Notes: generated by a model from the sequence alone, not told the origin. 64,000 nt of DNA from Zeimonas sediminis (GCF_023721795.1 NZ_JAMQYE010000001.1:2232001-2296000); one strand, 5' to 3'. Shown: positions 43,403 through 52,135, counted from the stretch's first letter. Program-made: numbers and translations.

Positions 43403-43870
43403 GTGAACGCTCCGCTCGCCATCAACGCGCCGCTGGCCGCGCTGCAGACGCACCCCTGGGCCTTTCCGGCGCTGGAGGCGCTCCACATCGCGGGCATCGC
43501 GCTGATGCTGGGCAACCTGGTGATCTTCGAGTTGCGGCTGTTCGGGCTCGGCGCGGGCATCGCGCTGCGGCCGCTGGCGCGGCTGGCGCTGCCGCTGGCG
43601 GTCGCCGGCTTTGCGGCGATCGTCGTCAGCGGCTTGCTGATGTTCGCAAGCCAGGCGGGGGAATTGCTGACGAACCCGGCGTTCCGGCTGAAGATGCTGC
43701 TGCTGGTCGCCGCCGGCTGCAACGCGGTCTGGTTCCACGCGCGCGGGTCGCTGGCCCGCGCCGAGGCCAGCCCGGCCGGCGCCGACCCGCTCGGCCGCCT
43801 GCTGGGCGCCCTGTCGCTCGCGCTGTGGCTGGGCGTGCTCGCCTGCGGCCGGGCGATCGCCTACGTCTAG
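43403..43870 (+). CDS. Small membrane protein (DUF2214/DUF6644-like)
   Basis: 155 residues with about four membrane helices: EALHIAGIALMLGNLVIFELRLFGLG, ALPLAVAGFAAIVVSGLLMFAS, LKMLLLVAAGCNAVWFHARG and GALSLALWLGVLACGRAIAYV. GTG start 6 bases after GGAGGA. Family assignment is tentative; members are often placed next to DUF6152 secreted proteins, as here. Function unknown. It lies between repeat elements A and B. Confidence 0.8.
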   Translation: MNAPLAINAPLAALQTHPWAFPALEALHIAGIALMLGNLVIFELRLFGLGAGIALRPLARLALPLAVAGFAAIVVSGLLMFASQAGELLTNPAFRLKMLLLVAAGCNAVWFHARGSLARAEASPAGADPLGRLLGALSLALWLGVLACGRAIAYV

Positions 43871-43880
43871 ACGTCTGGAT

Positions 43881-43902
43881 GCGATGGTCGGCCGACCATC
43901 GC
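43881..43902. promoter_or_regulatory. Perfect 22-bp palindrome
   Basis: GCGATGGTCGGCCGACCATC plus GC reads the same on both strands. It lies 10 bp after the membrane-protein stop and 18 bp before the DUF6152 ATG, overlapping the site where a leader would start. It could be an operator for a dimeric regulator or a short hairpin; perfect symmetry without a loop favours a protein site. Confidence 0.6.
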
Positions 43903-43919
43903 GCCTGAAGGAGAACCGA

Positions 43920-44408
43920 ATGCATCGACGAAGGATCCTCGGCCTCATCGGCTCGACGCTCGGCGCCGCGCTGGCCGGCGCGGCGCCCGGCAGCGTGCTC
44001 GCGCATCACGGCTGGTCCAGCTTCGACCCGAACCGGCCGCTCTACCTGCGCGGCCGCATCAAGGCGGTGCGCTGGCGCAATCCGCATGCCGAGATCGACC
44101 TCGAGCCGGCCCCGGGACTGGCCCTGCCCGGCGGCCTCGAGTCCCGCGCCCTGCCGGCCCAGGTTTCGCAGTTCGACGGCAAGGCGATCCTCGCCGCCAC
44201 GAAACTGGTGCCGCGCACCGACGTCGTCTGGACCGTCGAGCTCGCGCCGCTCACGCGGATGCAGGCCTGGGGCGTGGAGCCGCTGAAGGAAGGCGAAACG
44301 GTCGAGATCGTCGGCTACACGCTGACCGACCAGAGCGAGCCGGTGCTCCGCGCCGAGTGGCTGTTCAGGGCTGGCAAGACCTACGGTCTGCGCTCGTCGC
44401 CGGCCTGA
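43920..44408 (+). CDS. DUF6152 family secreted protein
   Basis: 162 residues. Signal peptide with Arg-rich start (HRRRILGLIGSTLGAALAGAAPGSVLA) then HHGWSSFDPNRPLYLRGRIKAVRWRNPHAEIDLE, which is typical of DUF6152. The HHGW segment may bind metal. A compact OB-like beta fold is likely. ATG follows AAGGAGA. Partner of the membrane protein before it; both together look like a two-gene unit flanked by inverted repeat elements. Confidence 0.85.
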   Translation: MHRRRILGLIGSTLGAALAGAAPGSVLAHHGWSSFDPNRPLYLRGRIKAVRWRNPHAEIDLEPAPGLALPGGLESRALPAQVSQFDGKAILAATKLVPRTDVVWTVELAPLTRMQAWGVEPLKEGETVEIVGYTLTDQSEPVLRAEWLFRAGKTYGLRSSPA

Positions 44409-44466
44409 GCGGCCGGGGGCGAGGCGCGGCCCGAACGGCCGGGGATCGGCGCAGCCGCCCCGCACG

Positions 44467-44684
44467 GCACGACATCCAGGGCCGGCGACGGGGAAGGCCG
44501 CTTCCGGGCACTGTGCAAGCCGAGCGCCACCGAAAGGAATTTCGCGGGACCCGCTCGCCGCGGGGCGAAGCCCCCTGCGAGGCGGGTGCGAAATTCCGAG
44601 GTGGGCGAGGGAAGCCCCGCCGAAGGCGGGGCCGCAGCACCGTGCCCGGAAGCGGCCTTCCCCGCCGCCGGCCCGGGCGAATGC
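44467..44684 (-). repeat. Structured palindromic element, copy B
   Basis: Inverted copy of element A, 218 bp, in the 309-bp gap between the convergent DUF6152 and livF genes. Outer stem 44479-44511 with 44642-44674, one mismatch that becomes G-U if the minus strand is transcribed. The inner hairpin stem reads GGAATTTCGC/GCGAAATTCC against GAAATCTCGC/GCGAGATTTC in A: two base pairs exchanged on both sides. The outer stem differs strongly in sequence but still pairs. The first hairpin has CCCCGCC-TTC-GGCGGGG. No coding sequence. Confidence 0.88.
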
Positions 44685-44717
44685 CACCAACGAGCGGTGG
44701 CGCCGAGTCCCGCCCGT

Positions 44718-45431
44718 TCAGGCCACGCCGAGATAGGCCTGCCGGATGTAGTCGTCCTTCGACAGCTCGGCGCTGGTGCCCTCGCGCCCCACGTGGCCGT
44801 GCTCGAGCACGTACACACGGTCGGCGATCCTCATCGCCGACTGCGCGTCCTGCTCGGCCATCAGGATCGCGGTGCCCGACTCGCGGATCTTGCGGATCGC
44901 GTCGAAGATTTCCATCTTCAGCTTGTGCGCGATGCCGACCGAGGGCTCGTCGAGCAGCAGCAGCGCCGGCTTGCCCATCAGCGCCCGGCCGATCGCGACC
45001 ATCTGCTGCTGGCCGCCCGACAGCGTGCTGACCACCTGCGCCGCCCGCTCGCGCAGGATCGGGAACAGCGAGTAGACGAAGTCCAGGTCGCGCTGCACCG
45101 CGTCGCGGTCGCGCCGCAGGTAGGCGCCGAGCATCAGGTTCTTCAGCACGGTGAGCTCGGGGAACAGCCGGCGGCCCTCCGGGCAGTGGCAGATGCCCTT
45201 GCCGACCACCTCGTGCGCGGCAAAGCCTTGCAGCGATTCGCCCCGCAGGTTCAGCACGCCCTGCGAGGGCTGCATCCGCGACACCGCCTTCAGCAGCGTC
45301 GACTTGCCGGCGCCGTTCGGCCCGAGCACCGACACGATCTCGCCCTCGCCCACCGACAGGCTGACGTTCTCGAGCGCGATCGCCTTCCCGTACCAGACCG
45401 ACAGGCCGGAGACTTCGAGAAGGGGCTTCAT
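44718..45431 (-). CDS. livF: Branched-chain amino acid ABC transporter ATP-binding protein LivF
   Basis: 237 residues. Walker A GPNGAGKS near 37, Q-loop, ABC signature LSGGQQQM near 135, Walker B LLLLDEPSVGIAH near 155. The second of two ATPases in HAAT-type importers; the absence of the HGH loop of LivG supports LivF. Its ATG overlaps the livG TGA. Last gene of the SBP-livH-livM-livG-livF unit. Confidence 0.95.
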   Translation of the reverse strand: MKPLLEVSGLSVWYGKAIALENVSLSVGEGEIVSVLGPNGAGKSTLLKAVSRMQPSQGVLNLRGESLQGFAAHEVVGKGICHCPEGRRLFPELTVLKNLMLGAYLRRDRDAVQRDLDFVYSLFPILRERAAQVVSTLSGGQQQMVAIGRALMGKPALLLLDEPSVGIAHKLKMEIFDAIRKIRESGTAILMAEQDAQSAMRIADRVYVLEHGHVGREGTSAELSKDDYIRQAYLGVA

Positions 45432-46168
45432 GCTGCCTCCGTGTCCGGCGCGTTGCCGCCGATGTAGGCCTCGATCACGCGGGGATGGGTGACGATCCGC
45501 TCGGGCACGTCGTCGGCGATCATCTCGCCGAAGTCCAGCGCGATGACACGGTCCACCAGCTTCATGAACTCGTGAAGCTTGTGCTCGATCAGCAGCACGG
45601 TGAGCCCGGTCTCGGCGTGGATCTTCCTGATCAGCGCCGACAGGTCGGCGATCTCGCCGGCGCCCAGGCCCGCGAAGGGCTCGTCGAGCAGCAGGAGCTT
45701 CGGGCCGGTGGCCAGCGCCCGCGCGATCTCGAGCCTGCGCTGGTCGCCGTAGGACATGACCTCCACCGGCATGCCTTCCTTGCCGCCCAGGCCCACCTGC
45801 TCGATCAGCTCGCGCGCCCGGGCATCGCGGCCCTGCGGCGGCGCCGGCTGCGCGAGGCTGCCCACCTTGACGTTCTCGAGCACCGTCATGCCGACGAAGG
45901 GCCGGCACAGCTGGAAGGTGCGCGAGATGCCGAGCCGGACGATCCGGTGCGGCGCCACGCCGCGGATCTCCCGCCCCATGAACGCGACCCTGCCCTCGTC
46001 GGGCGGGATGAAACCGGTGAGCAGGTTGTAGAGGGTCGTCTTGCCCGCTCCGTTGGGGCCCAGGATGCCGACCACGTCGCCTGCGTTCACCGCGAAGCTC
46101 ACGTTGCTGACCGCGGTCAGGCCGCCGAAGCGCTTGGTGAGGCCTTCGACCTCGAGGATCCGGGTCAT
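45428..46168 (-). CDS. livG: Branched-chain amino acid ABC transporter ATP-binding protein LivG
   Basis: 246 residues. FGGLTAVSNVSFAVNAGDVVGILGPNGAGKTTLYNLLTGFIPPDEG with Walker A near 40, GISRTFQLCRPFVGMTVLENVKVG near 82, and Walker B LLLLDEPFAGLGAGE near 163. The GLGxxE and LLIEHKLHEFMKL segments are LivG-type. Drives uptake of amino acids or related compounds. TGA overlaps livF start; start overlaps livM stop. Confidence 0.95.
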   Translation of the reverse strand: MTRILEVEGLTKRFGGLTAVSNVSFAVNAGDVVGILGPNGAGKTTLYNLLTGFIPPDEGRVAFMGREIRGVAPHRIVRLGISRTFQLCRPFVGMTVLENVKVGSLAQPAPPQGRDARARELIEQVGLGGKEGMPVEVMSYGDQRRLEIARALATGPKLLLLDEPFAGLGAGEIADLSALIRKIHAETGLTVLLIEHKLHEFMKLVDRVIALDFGEMIADDVPERIVTHPRVIEAYIGGNAPDTEAA

Positions 46169-47103
46169 GTCGACGACCTCCCGAAACGCGCGCGGAAGCG
46201 CTCCCACAGCGGCGCGATGAAGCCCTGGGGCAGGAAGAACAGGATCAGGATCAGCACCACGCTGTAGATCATCAGCCGCCACTCGCCGAAGTCGCGAAGC
46301 AGCTCGGTGAGCAGCACCAGCAGGATCGCGCCGCCCACCGGCCCGTAGATCGAGGCCATGCCGCCCACGTAGACCATCGTGATGACGGTGATCGAAGTGA
46401 CCACCTCGAACAGCGCGGGGCTCACCTGCAGCTGGTAGTGCGCGTACATCGCGCCGCCGCCGCCCGCGATCGCGCCGCTGATCACCAGCGAGGCGATCTT
46501 GTAGTAGGTGACGTTCAGGCCGGCGGCCTGGCAGGTCGCCTCGTCGCCGCGGATCGCGCGCAGGATCAGGCCCCAGTTCGATCGCGCCAGCGCGATCAGC
46601 ACGGCGGTGACGCCCACCAGCACTGCCAGCGCGAAGTAGTAGAAGCCCAGCTGCGAGTCGATCAGCGGCTCGACGCCGTTGATGCCCTCCTCGCCGCCGG
46701 TGTACTCCCAGAAGATCAGCATCAGCCGCTGCATGATCACCGCGCTCGACAGCATCGCCAGCGCGAAGTACGGGCCCTTGAGCCGCAGCGTGGGAAAGCC
46801 CATGACCAGCGCGAACAGCGAGGCGACCACCATCGCGGCCGGGATGCTCCACCATCCGTCGAAGCCCCACACCGTGTTGAGGAAGCCGGCGGTATAGGCG
46901 CCGGCGCCGATGAACAGCGAGTGCCCGAAATTCTCCCGCCCGGTCAGGCCGGACATGAAGTCCCAGCTCACCGCCCAGATCGCGTAGATGACCGCGACGG
47001 TCAGCACGCCGGTCAGGTAGGCATTGCCGACGATCACCGGCAGCACGGCCATCACCGCGATGAAAAGCGCGGCGCCGGCCAGGTCGATCTTCTTCGTGAA
47101 CAT
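46165..47103 (-). CDS. livM: Branched-chain amino acid ABC transporter permease LivM
   Basis: 312 residues, about eight to nine membrane helices. LSGRENFGHSLFIGAGAYTAGFL near 52 and the cytosolic coupling loop LIALARSNWGLILRAIRGDEATCQAAGLNVTYYKIASLVISGAIAGGGGAMYAHYQ (near 170-225) are LivM hallmarks. Forms the channel with LivH. 13 bp after livH. Confidence 0.95.
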   Translation of the reverse strand: MFTKKIDLAGAALFIAVMAVLPVIVGNAYLTGVLTVAVIYAIWAVSWDFMSGLTGRENFGHSLFIGAGAYTAGFLNTVWGFDGWWSIPAAMVVASLFALVMGFPTLRLKGPYFALAMLSSAVIMQRLMLIFWEYTGGEEGINGVEPLIDSQLGFYYFALAVLVGVTAVLIALARSNWGLILRAIRGDEATCQAAGLNVTYYKIASLVISGAIAGGGGAMYAHYQLQVSPALFEVVTSITVITMVYVGGMASIYGPVGGAILLVLLTELLRDFGEWRLMIYSVVLILILFFLPQGFIAPLWERFRARFGRSST

Positions 47104-47116
47104 TCTTGCCGGTCTC

Positions 47117-47971
47117 CTAGAATGCCGCGCGCTTGCCGAAGATGCCGGCCGGCCGGAAGACCAGCATCAGCAGCGTGGCGAGCACCGAGATGATCTCGGT
47201 CCAGCTGGTGGAGATCACGTATGCGACGATGGTTTCGGCGTAGCCGAGCATCAGCGCCGCCAGGATGCTGCCCGGGATCGAGCCGAGCCCGCCGACGACG
47301 ACGATCGCGAAGGCCTTGACGATCGGCAGCAGCCACATCGTCGGCTGCACGGTCAGGAAGGGCCCGGCGAGGATGCCTGCCGCAGCCGCCAGCCCGGCCG
47401 ATAGCGCCATGACCAGCGCGAAGATCCGGTCGCTCGGGATGCCCATGTACTGGGCAGCCTCGGGGTCCTGCGAGATCGCGAGAATCGCCGAGCCGAGGCG
47501 GGTCCGCTGGATGAACAGCCACAGCGCGCCGATCAGCACGATGCCCGCGACCAGCGTCAGCAGCCGCTGGCCGGCGATGTCCACGCCGGCGATCGTGTAC
47601 TTCGCGGAGACCAGCGCCGGCACGTTCCGGTACTCGGAGCCGAAGCCCAGGAAGAGGGCCTGCTCGACCGCCAGCGCGACCGCCAGCGTGATCATCAGCA
47701 CCGCGAGCAGCGACTGCTTGCGCATCGGCCGCACGAACACCCGCTCCATGACGACGCCGAAGACCGCGACGAAGGCGATCGACAGCAATGCCGCCGGCAC
47801 CAGCGGCAGGCCGAGCGAGGTGAGCAGGTAGGCGCCGTACGCGCCCAGCGCGTAGAACGAGCCGTGCGCCAGGTTCAGGATGCGCGCGACGCCGAAGATC
47901 AGCGTGAAGCCGACCGCGAGCATCGCGTAGATGGCGCTGGACACCGCGCCCTGTATCAGGATTTCGGCCAA
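47117..47971 (-). CDS. livH: Branched-chain amino acid ABC transporter permease LivH
   Basis: 284 residues, about eight membrane helices. GAVSSAIYAMLAVGFTLIFGVARILNLAHGSFYALGAYGAYLL at the start is typical of LivH, and the EAA-like loop RLGSAILAISQDPEAAQYMGIPSDRIFALVMALSAGLAAAAGIL lies near 172. Pairs with LivM. A strong hairpin lies between it and the binding protein gene. Confidence 0.95.
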   Translation of the reverse strand: MAEILIQGAVSSAIYAMLAVGFTLIFGVARILNLAHGSFYALGAYGAYLLTSLGLPLVPAALLSIAFVAVFGVVMERVFVRPMRKQSLLAVLMITLAVALAVEQALFLGFGSEYRNVPALVSAKYTIAGVDIAGQRLLTLVAGIVLIGALWLFIQRTRLGSAILAISQDPEAAQYMGIPSDRIFALVMALSAGLAAAAGILAGPFLTVQPTMWLLPIVKAFAIVVVGGLGSIPGSILAALMLGYAETIVAYVISTSWTEIISVLATLLMLVFRPAGIFGKRAAF

Positions 47972-48068
47972 GAGATACCCCCGGCAGGAGAAGCTCGGCT
48001 GCGAGCGGGATCGGGAAGCCTGCGCCGCCCGGCGCTGGGGCCGGCGGCGTGCGACACGCCAGGCGCCA

Positions 48069-48096
48069 CCGGCATCGCCGCGAAGGGCGATGCCGG
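48069..48096 (-). terminator. Intercistronic hairpin between the binding protein gene and livH
   Basis: CCGGCATCGCC and GGCGATGCCGG form a perfect 11-bp stem with a 6-base loop, 37 bp after the substrate-binding protein stop in a 161-bp gap. Such hairpins protect the upstream message and reduce readthrough, giving more binding protein than permease. No T-run, so partial terminator or stabilizer. Confidence 0.55.
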
Positions 48097-48132
48097 CGGG
48101 CAGGCGAGGTCAGGCTCGGGAGACGGGCTCCG

Positions 48133-49353
48133 TCACTTCTTGACCCAGGCCGGCAGGATCGGCTCGGCGGTGCGAAGCTCCTTCGGATAGACCACCTCGC
48201 GCGTGCAGCCCGGGCGCCACTGGGCGAACAGCAGGTTCGGGTGCTTGCCGCCGGCCTTCACATCGTGCGAGTCGTCGAACTCGATCAGGCCGGTGACGCC
48301 GACGTAGCTGGTCTTCTCCAGCTCCTTGATGACCTTCTCGGGGTCGGTCGTGCCCGCCGCCTTGACCGCGTTGGCGTAGATGTAGACCGAGTCGTTGGCG
48401 AAGAAGCCGGTGTAGACCGACGTGCGGTTGGTCCGCTTCTTGAACTCGTCGAAGAAGGCCTCGGTCTTGGGCGTGATCGGCGCGCGCACCGCGAAGTTGG
48501 CGGCGATCTCGGACACCGACTTGCCGCCGATGCGCTCGCAGAAGTCGCCGTCCATGCTCTTCACGTCGATGCCGCCGTAGGGCATCGGCATCTGCGAGTC
48601 GTGCCACTGCTTGGCGAAGATGTCGCTCGATGCGTGCGACAGGATCACGACCATGAACTCGGCGCCCGAGTCGCGCACCTTGGAGAACAGCGGCGAGAAG
48701 TCCGAGGTCTGCGTGTCGAACAGCTCGGTGAATCGCACGTCGGCGCCGCCCTCGGTGGCGCTCTTCTTCAGGATCGGCACCAGGTCCTGCACCCACTTCG
48801 CGTTCTCGCCGACGATCGCGACCTTCTTGCGCCCGAGCTCGCCGACGACAAAGCCGGAGATGAAGCCGCTGACCTGCTTGGCCTGGTGGCCGGAGTGGAT
48901 CGGGCCGACGCGGAAGATGTACTTGTACTCGTCGTAGTCCTTCTTGACGCGCTGGGTGATGGCCGGCGACGCGGCCCCCACGCCCAGGTAGATCGTCTTC
49001 GAGCGGGCGATGTGCGGCAGCTGCGCGAGCGTGACGCCGCTGGTGTAGCCGCCGATCATCACGTCGACCTTCTCCTCGGCCGTCAGCTTCTTGATCGCGT
49101 TGATGCCGGCTTCGGGCTTCTCGGTCTCGTCGGCGGGGACCATCTCGAGCTTGCGCCCGAGCACGCCCCCCTTCGCGTTGATGTCGTCGATCGCCATCTG
49201 GACCGCTTCCTGGGTGTCGCGGCCGACCTGGAGCTGGACCGCGGTCGGCACGCCGATCCGGATCGGCTTGTCCTGCGCGAGAACCGGCGACTGCGCGAGC
49301 GCTGCGGAAAGGGCGGCACCGACGGCGGCCGCCATCATCGAACGACGCTTCAT
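48133..49353 (-). CDS. livK: Branched-chain amino acid-type ABC transporter substrate-binding protein
   Basis: 406 residues. Signal peptide MKRRSMMAAAVGAALSAALAQSPVLA, then type I periplasmic binding fold: KPIRIGVPTAVQLQVGRDTQEAVQMAIDDINAKGGVLGRKLEMVPADETEKPE. Homologs of this sub-branch in beta-proteobacteria bind amides, urea or aromatic acids as well as Leu/Ile/Val, so the ligand is open. First gene of the transporter unit. Confidence 0.9.
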   Translation of the reverse strand: MKRRSMMAAAVGAALSAALAQSPVLAQDKPIRIGVPTAVQLQVGRDTQEAVQMAIDDINAKGGVLGRKLEMVPADETEKPEAGINAIKKLTAEEKVDVMIGGYTSGVTLAQLPHIARSKTIYLGVGAASPAITQRVKKDYDEYKYIFRVGPIHSGHQAKQVSGFISGFVVGELGRKKVAIVGENAKWVQDLVPILKKSATEGGADVRFTELFDTQTSDFSPLFSKVRDSGAEFMVVILSHASSDIFAKQWHDSQMPMPYGGIDVKSMDGDFCERIGGKSVSEIAANFAVRAPITPKTEAFFDEFKKRTNRTSVYTGFFANDSVYIYANAVKAAGTTDPEKVIKELEKTSYVGVTGLIEFDDSHDVKAGGKHPNLLFAQWRPGCTREVVYPKELRTAEPILPAWVKK

Positions 49354-49560
49354 GGGGATGTCTCCTGTGTCGTGGAGCCCGGTGCGGGCTTCCCGTTCTT
49401 CGTGCGGCCGGCCGATCGCCGGCCCCCGACGAATCGAGGCTAGCCCCGCGGCTCTCGCAACGTCAAGGCGGAGCGTTCCGTACGCCGCGCCCGCGAACGG
49501 TGCAGGACCGCATTTCGGAACAGCGGTCGCGAACGCGGCCCGCGCGTTCGACAGTGTCGA

Positions 49561-51525
49561 TCAGGCAGGCGAGGTCGGCAGCGCGAGCCGCGGAACCGGG
49601 CAATCGATCGCGGCGGCCACCGCGCGAACGAAGGCGTCGAAGTCCGGGTTGCCCGGGGTTCGCGCCATCTTCGCGAGCATCTTCAGCAGCAGCGGCTTGT
49701 CCAGCGGCGGCAGGGTCACCAGCGTGTCCAGCGCGTGCGCCAGCTCGACCGTGTCGAGCTCGTCGGGGGTGGCGGCCGGCGGGGGCACGCCGAGCAGCGC
49801 CGCGGTTTCGGCCAGCGTGTCGCGGGTCGTGCGGGCGGAGGCCTCGCCGATCGCGGCGGCCATCGCGAACAGCGCGGCCAGCGCGCGGCCGTGCGCGGCC
49901 CGCCCGCCGGCCGCCCGCAGCACCGAGTTCCTGGCCCCGCCAGGCGCCTGCGGCAGGAGGCGATGGCGTGCCAGCGTGTAGTGCACCCACTCGGCCGAAT
50001 CCACACGCCCGTCGCGCTCGATCGTGCGGCGGCATCGGTCGAGCATCTCGCGCCGGTGCGTGCTGCTCCAGCGCCGGATGCGCGCGAGCATCAGCTCGAG
50101 CACCGGCACCCGCAGCGCAGCGCCCGCCGGCGACAGCAGCCAGCGCAGGGCCGCGGCGACCCTCGGGTCGCCTTCCTCGCCTGCGCCGCCCTCCGCGTGC
50201 CCCGCCACCAGCGCGCAGAGCCACCGGCTCGCATCCTCGCGGTTCAGCGCGGGGGCGCGCATGCGCTCGATCAGCGCGGCGGCCGGCGTCGCCGAGAGCG
50301 GGACGGCCGCCGGCCGGTCGTCGGCGGCGATCGCCATCGTCTCCGCCCACCGCAACACGTCGGTGCGCGACTCGTCCCCGCCCGGGGCCGGCAGGCCCGC
50401 GAAGGCGCCGGCGCGCGGGGCGAGCCGCGCCGGCAGGTGCAGGCGCGACACCAGCCTGGCGCCGAGCGACTCGCCCGGAATCGCCGGCGCGCGCGAGACC
50501 TCGAGCGCCGGCTGCACGCCGATCGCGCGATCGCGCAGCGGCGGCATCGGGCGACCGTACAGCCGGCGGATGCGCTCCGCCAGCGGCGGGTGCGAGTCGA
50601 ACCAGTCGCCCGCCCCCGCCGGCTGCACCAGCAGGAAGTGGCTGACGAGCGCCTCGTAACCGCCGTGCCCCGGGCCGGCGGCAGCGCCGGTCATCGAGTG
50701 TTCCGCGGCGATCCGCCGCAGGGCGCTGCCGAGCCCGTCCCGATCGCGGGTCAGCTGCACCGCCACCGCGTCGGCGAGAAACTCGCGCTGGCGGCTGATG
50801 CCGGCGCGCAGCAGCTGCCCAGCGAACACGCCGAGCAAGCCGAGCGCGGAGACCACCAGGCCGGCCGCCCCGGCCAGCGGAGAGAGCAACGACAGCGGCC
50901 CCGCGCGGCCGGCGCCGCGCTGCAGTGCCGACTCGAGCAGGTGTCCGCCCGCGATCCGCAGCGAGTACAGCCCGTAGAGCGCCGCGGTGAGCCGCACGTT
51001 GCGCGCGGCGTCGCCGCCGAGGATGTGGGCGAACTCGTGCGCCACCACGCCCTGCAACTGCGCGCGGTCCAGCCGCTCGAGCGCGCCCCGGGTCAGCATG
51101 ATCGCGGCGATCGCCGGCCGCTCGCCGGCCGCCAGCGCATTGATCGCCGGATCGTCGATCACGTAGAGCGCCGGCACCGGCACGCCGGCGCCCACGGCGA
51201 CCTCCTCGGCCACGTCGCGCAGGCGCCTGTGCTGCGGGTTCGCATCGTCGAGCAGACGCGCGCCGAGCCGCTCGGCCAGCACGTCGCCGCTGTCGCCGAG
51301 CCGGTGGCGCTCCAGCCAGGCGCTGCCGCCGACGATCAGCAGGACGACGAAGGCGTTCGTGGCGACGAAGTAAGGCGGCGCGCCCGCGCCTGCGAAGAGC
51401 AGGCGCCAGGTCGCCAGCGCCGCCAGGTTGACGGCCACGACGACGGCGACGATCGCCAGCCCGAACAGGAGCACCAGCCGCGCGGACAGGGTCCGTGCCC
51501 GGTCCTGGTGGGCGAAGAAGTCCAT
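49561..51525 (-). CDS. M48-family membrane zinc metallopeptidase with long C-terminal region
   Basis: 654 residues. Two N-terminal membrane helices (18-40, 53-70), then the M48 domain with H163-E-F-A-H167 and later helices (GPLSLLSPLAGAAGLVVSALGLLGVFAG). The remaining about 330 residues are soluble, Ala/Arg-rich and have no domain I recognise. HtpX-like proteases clear damaged inner-membrane proteins. Stands 16 bp after lemA, the frequent partner of such proteases. Confidence 0.88.
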   Translation of the reverse strand: MDFFAHQDRARTLSARLVLLFGLAIVAVVVAVNLAALATWRLLFAGAGAPPYFVATNAFVVLLIVGGSAWLERHRLGDSGDVLAERLGARLLDDANPQHRRLRDVAEEVAVGAGVPVPALYVIDDPAINALAAGERPAIAAIMLTRGALERLDRAQLQGVVAHEFAHILGGDAARNVRLTAALYGLYSLRIAGGHLLESALQRGAGRAGPLSLLSPLAGAAGLVVSALGLLGVFAGQLLRAGISRQREFLADAVAVQLTRDRDGLGSALRRIAAEHSMTGAAAGPGHGGYEALVSHFLLVQPAGAGDWFDSHPPLAERIRRLYGRPMPPLRDRAIGVQPALEVSRAPAIPGESLGARLVSRLHLPARLAPRAGAFAGLPAPGGDESRTDVLRWAETMAIAADDRPAAVPLSATPAAALIERMRAPALNREDASRWLCALVAGHAEGGAGEEGDPRVAAALRWLLSPAGAALRVPVLELMLARIRRWSSTHRREMLDRCRRTIERDGRVDSAEWVHYTLARHRLLPQAPGGARNSVLRAAGGRAAHGRALAALFAMAAAIGEASARTTRDTLAETAALLGVPPPAATPDELDTVELAHALDTLVTLPPLDKPLLLKMLAKMARTPGNPDFDAFVRAVAAAIDCPVPRLALPTSPA

Positions 51526-51541
51526 CTCTCGACCGGGTCCT

Positions 51542-52135
51542 TCAGAGTGCGACGGCTACAGCCTCGCGCTGCGCCGGGGCGGCGGCCGGCCTCAGCATCC
51601 GGGTGCGGACGAAGCCGAACAGCGTCGCGACCAGCGATGCCGGAAAACTCTCTATCCCCGTGTTGTAGGTGGCGGCCTGGTCGTTGTAGGCCTGGCGGGC
51701 GAAGGCGATCCGGTTCTCGGTCGTCTGCAGCTCCTCGGTGAGGCGCCGCACGGTCTCGTCGCCCTGCAGCGCCGGATAGGCCTCGACCAGCGCCATCAGC
51801 CGGGCGAGCGGGCCGGCCAGCACGGCTTCGGCGTGCTCGAGCGCCTCCAGGGCATGCGGATCGCGCGGATGGGCGCGCGCCTCGGCGCTCGCCTCGCCGA
51901 CCTGCTTGCGGGCCGCGATCACCGCCTCGAGCGTGCGCCGCTCGTGCTCCAGGTAGCCGCGGGTGGCGGCTACCAGGTTTGGGATCAGGTCATGGCGCCG
52001 GCGAAGCTGGACGTCGATCTGCGCGAACGCGTTTTCGCAGCGGTTGCGCAGCGTGACGAAACGGTTGTACGCCGCCACCGCCCAGAGCAGCGGCAGCAGC
52101 AGCAAGACGACGAGCAGGATCGGACCGCTGGACAT
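51542..52135 (-). CDS. lemA: LemA family protein
   Basis: 197 residues. Short N-terminal membrane helix (SGPILLVVLLLLPLLWAVAAYN) then a coiled-coil bundle: RNRCENAFAQIDVQLRRRHDLIPNLVAATRGYLEHERRTLEAVIAARKQV. LemA proteins are inner-membrane helical-bundle proteins whose role is unknown. I took MSSGPILL as start; a longer reading has no homology. Operon with the M48 protease. Confidence 0.92.
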   Translation of the reverse strand: MSSGPILLVVLLLLPLLWAVAAYNRFVTLRNRCENAFAQIDVQLRRRHDLIPNLVAATRGYLEHERRTLEAVIAARKQVGEASAEARAHPRDPHALEALEHAEAVLAGPLARLMALVEAYPALQGDETVRRLTEELQTTENRIAFARQAYNDQAATYNTGIESFPASLVATLFGFVRTRMLRPAAAPAQREAVAVAL

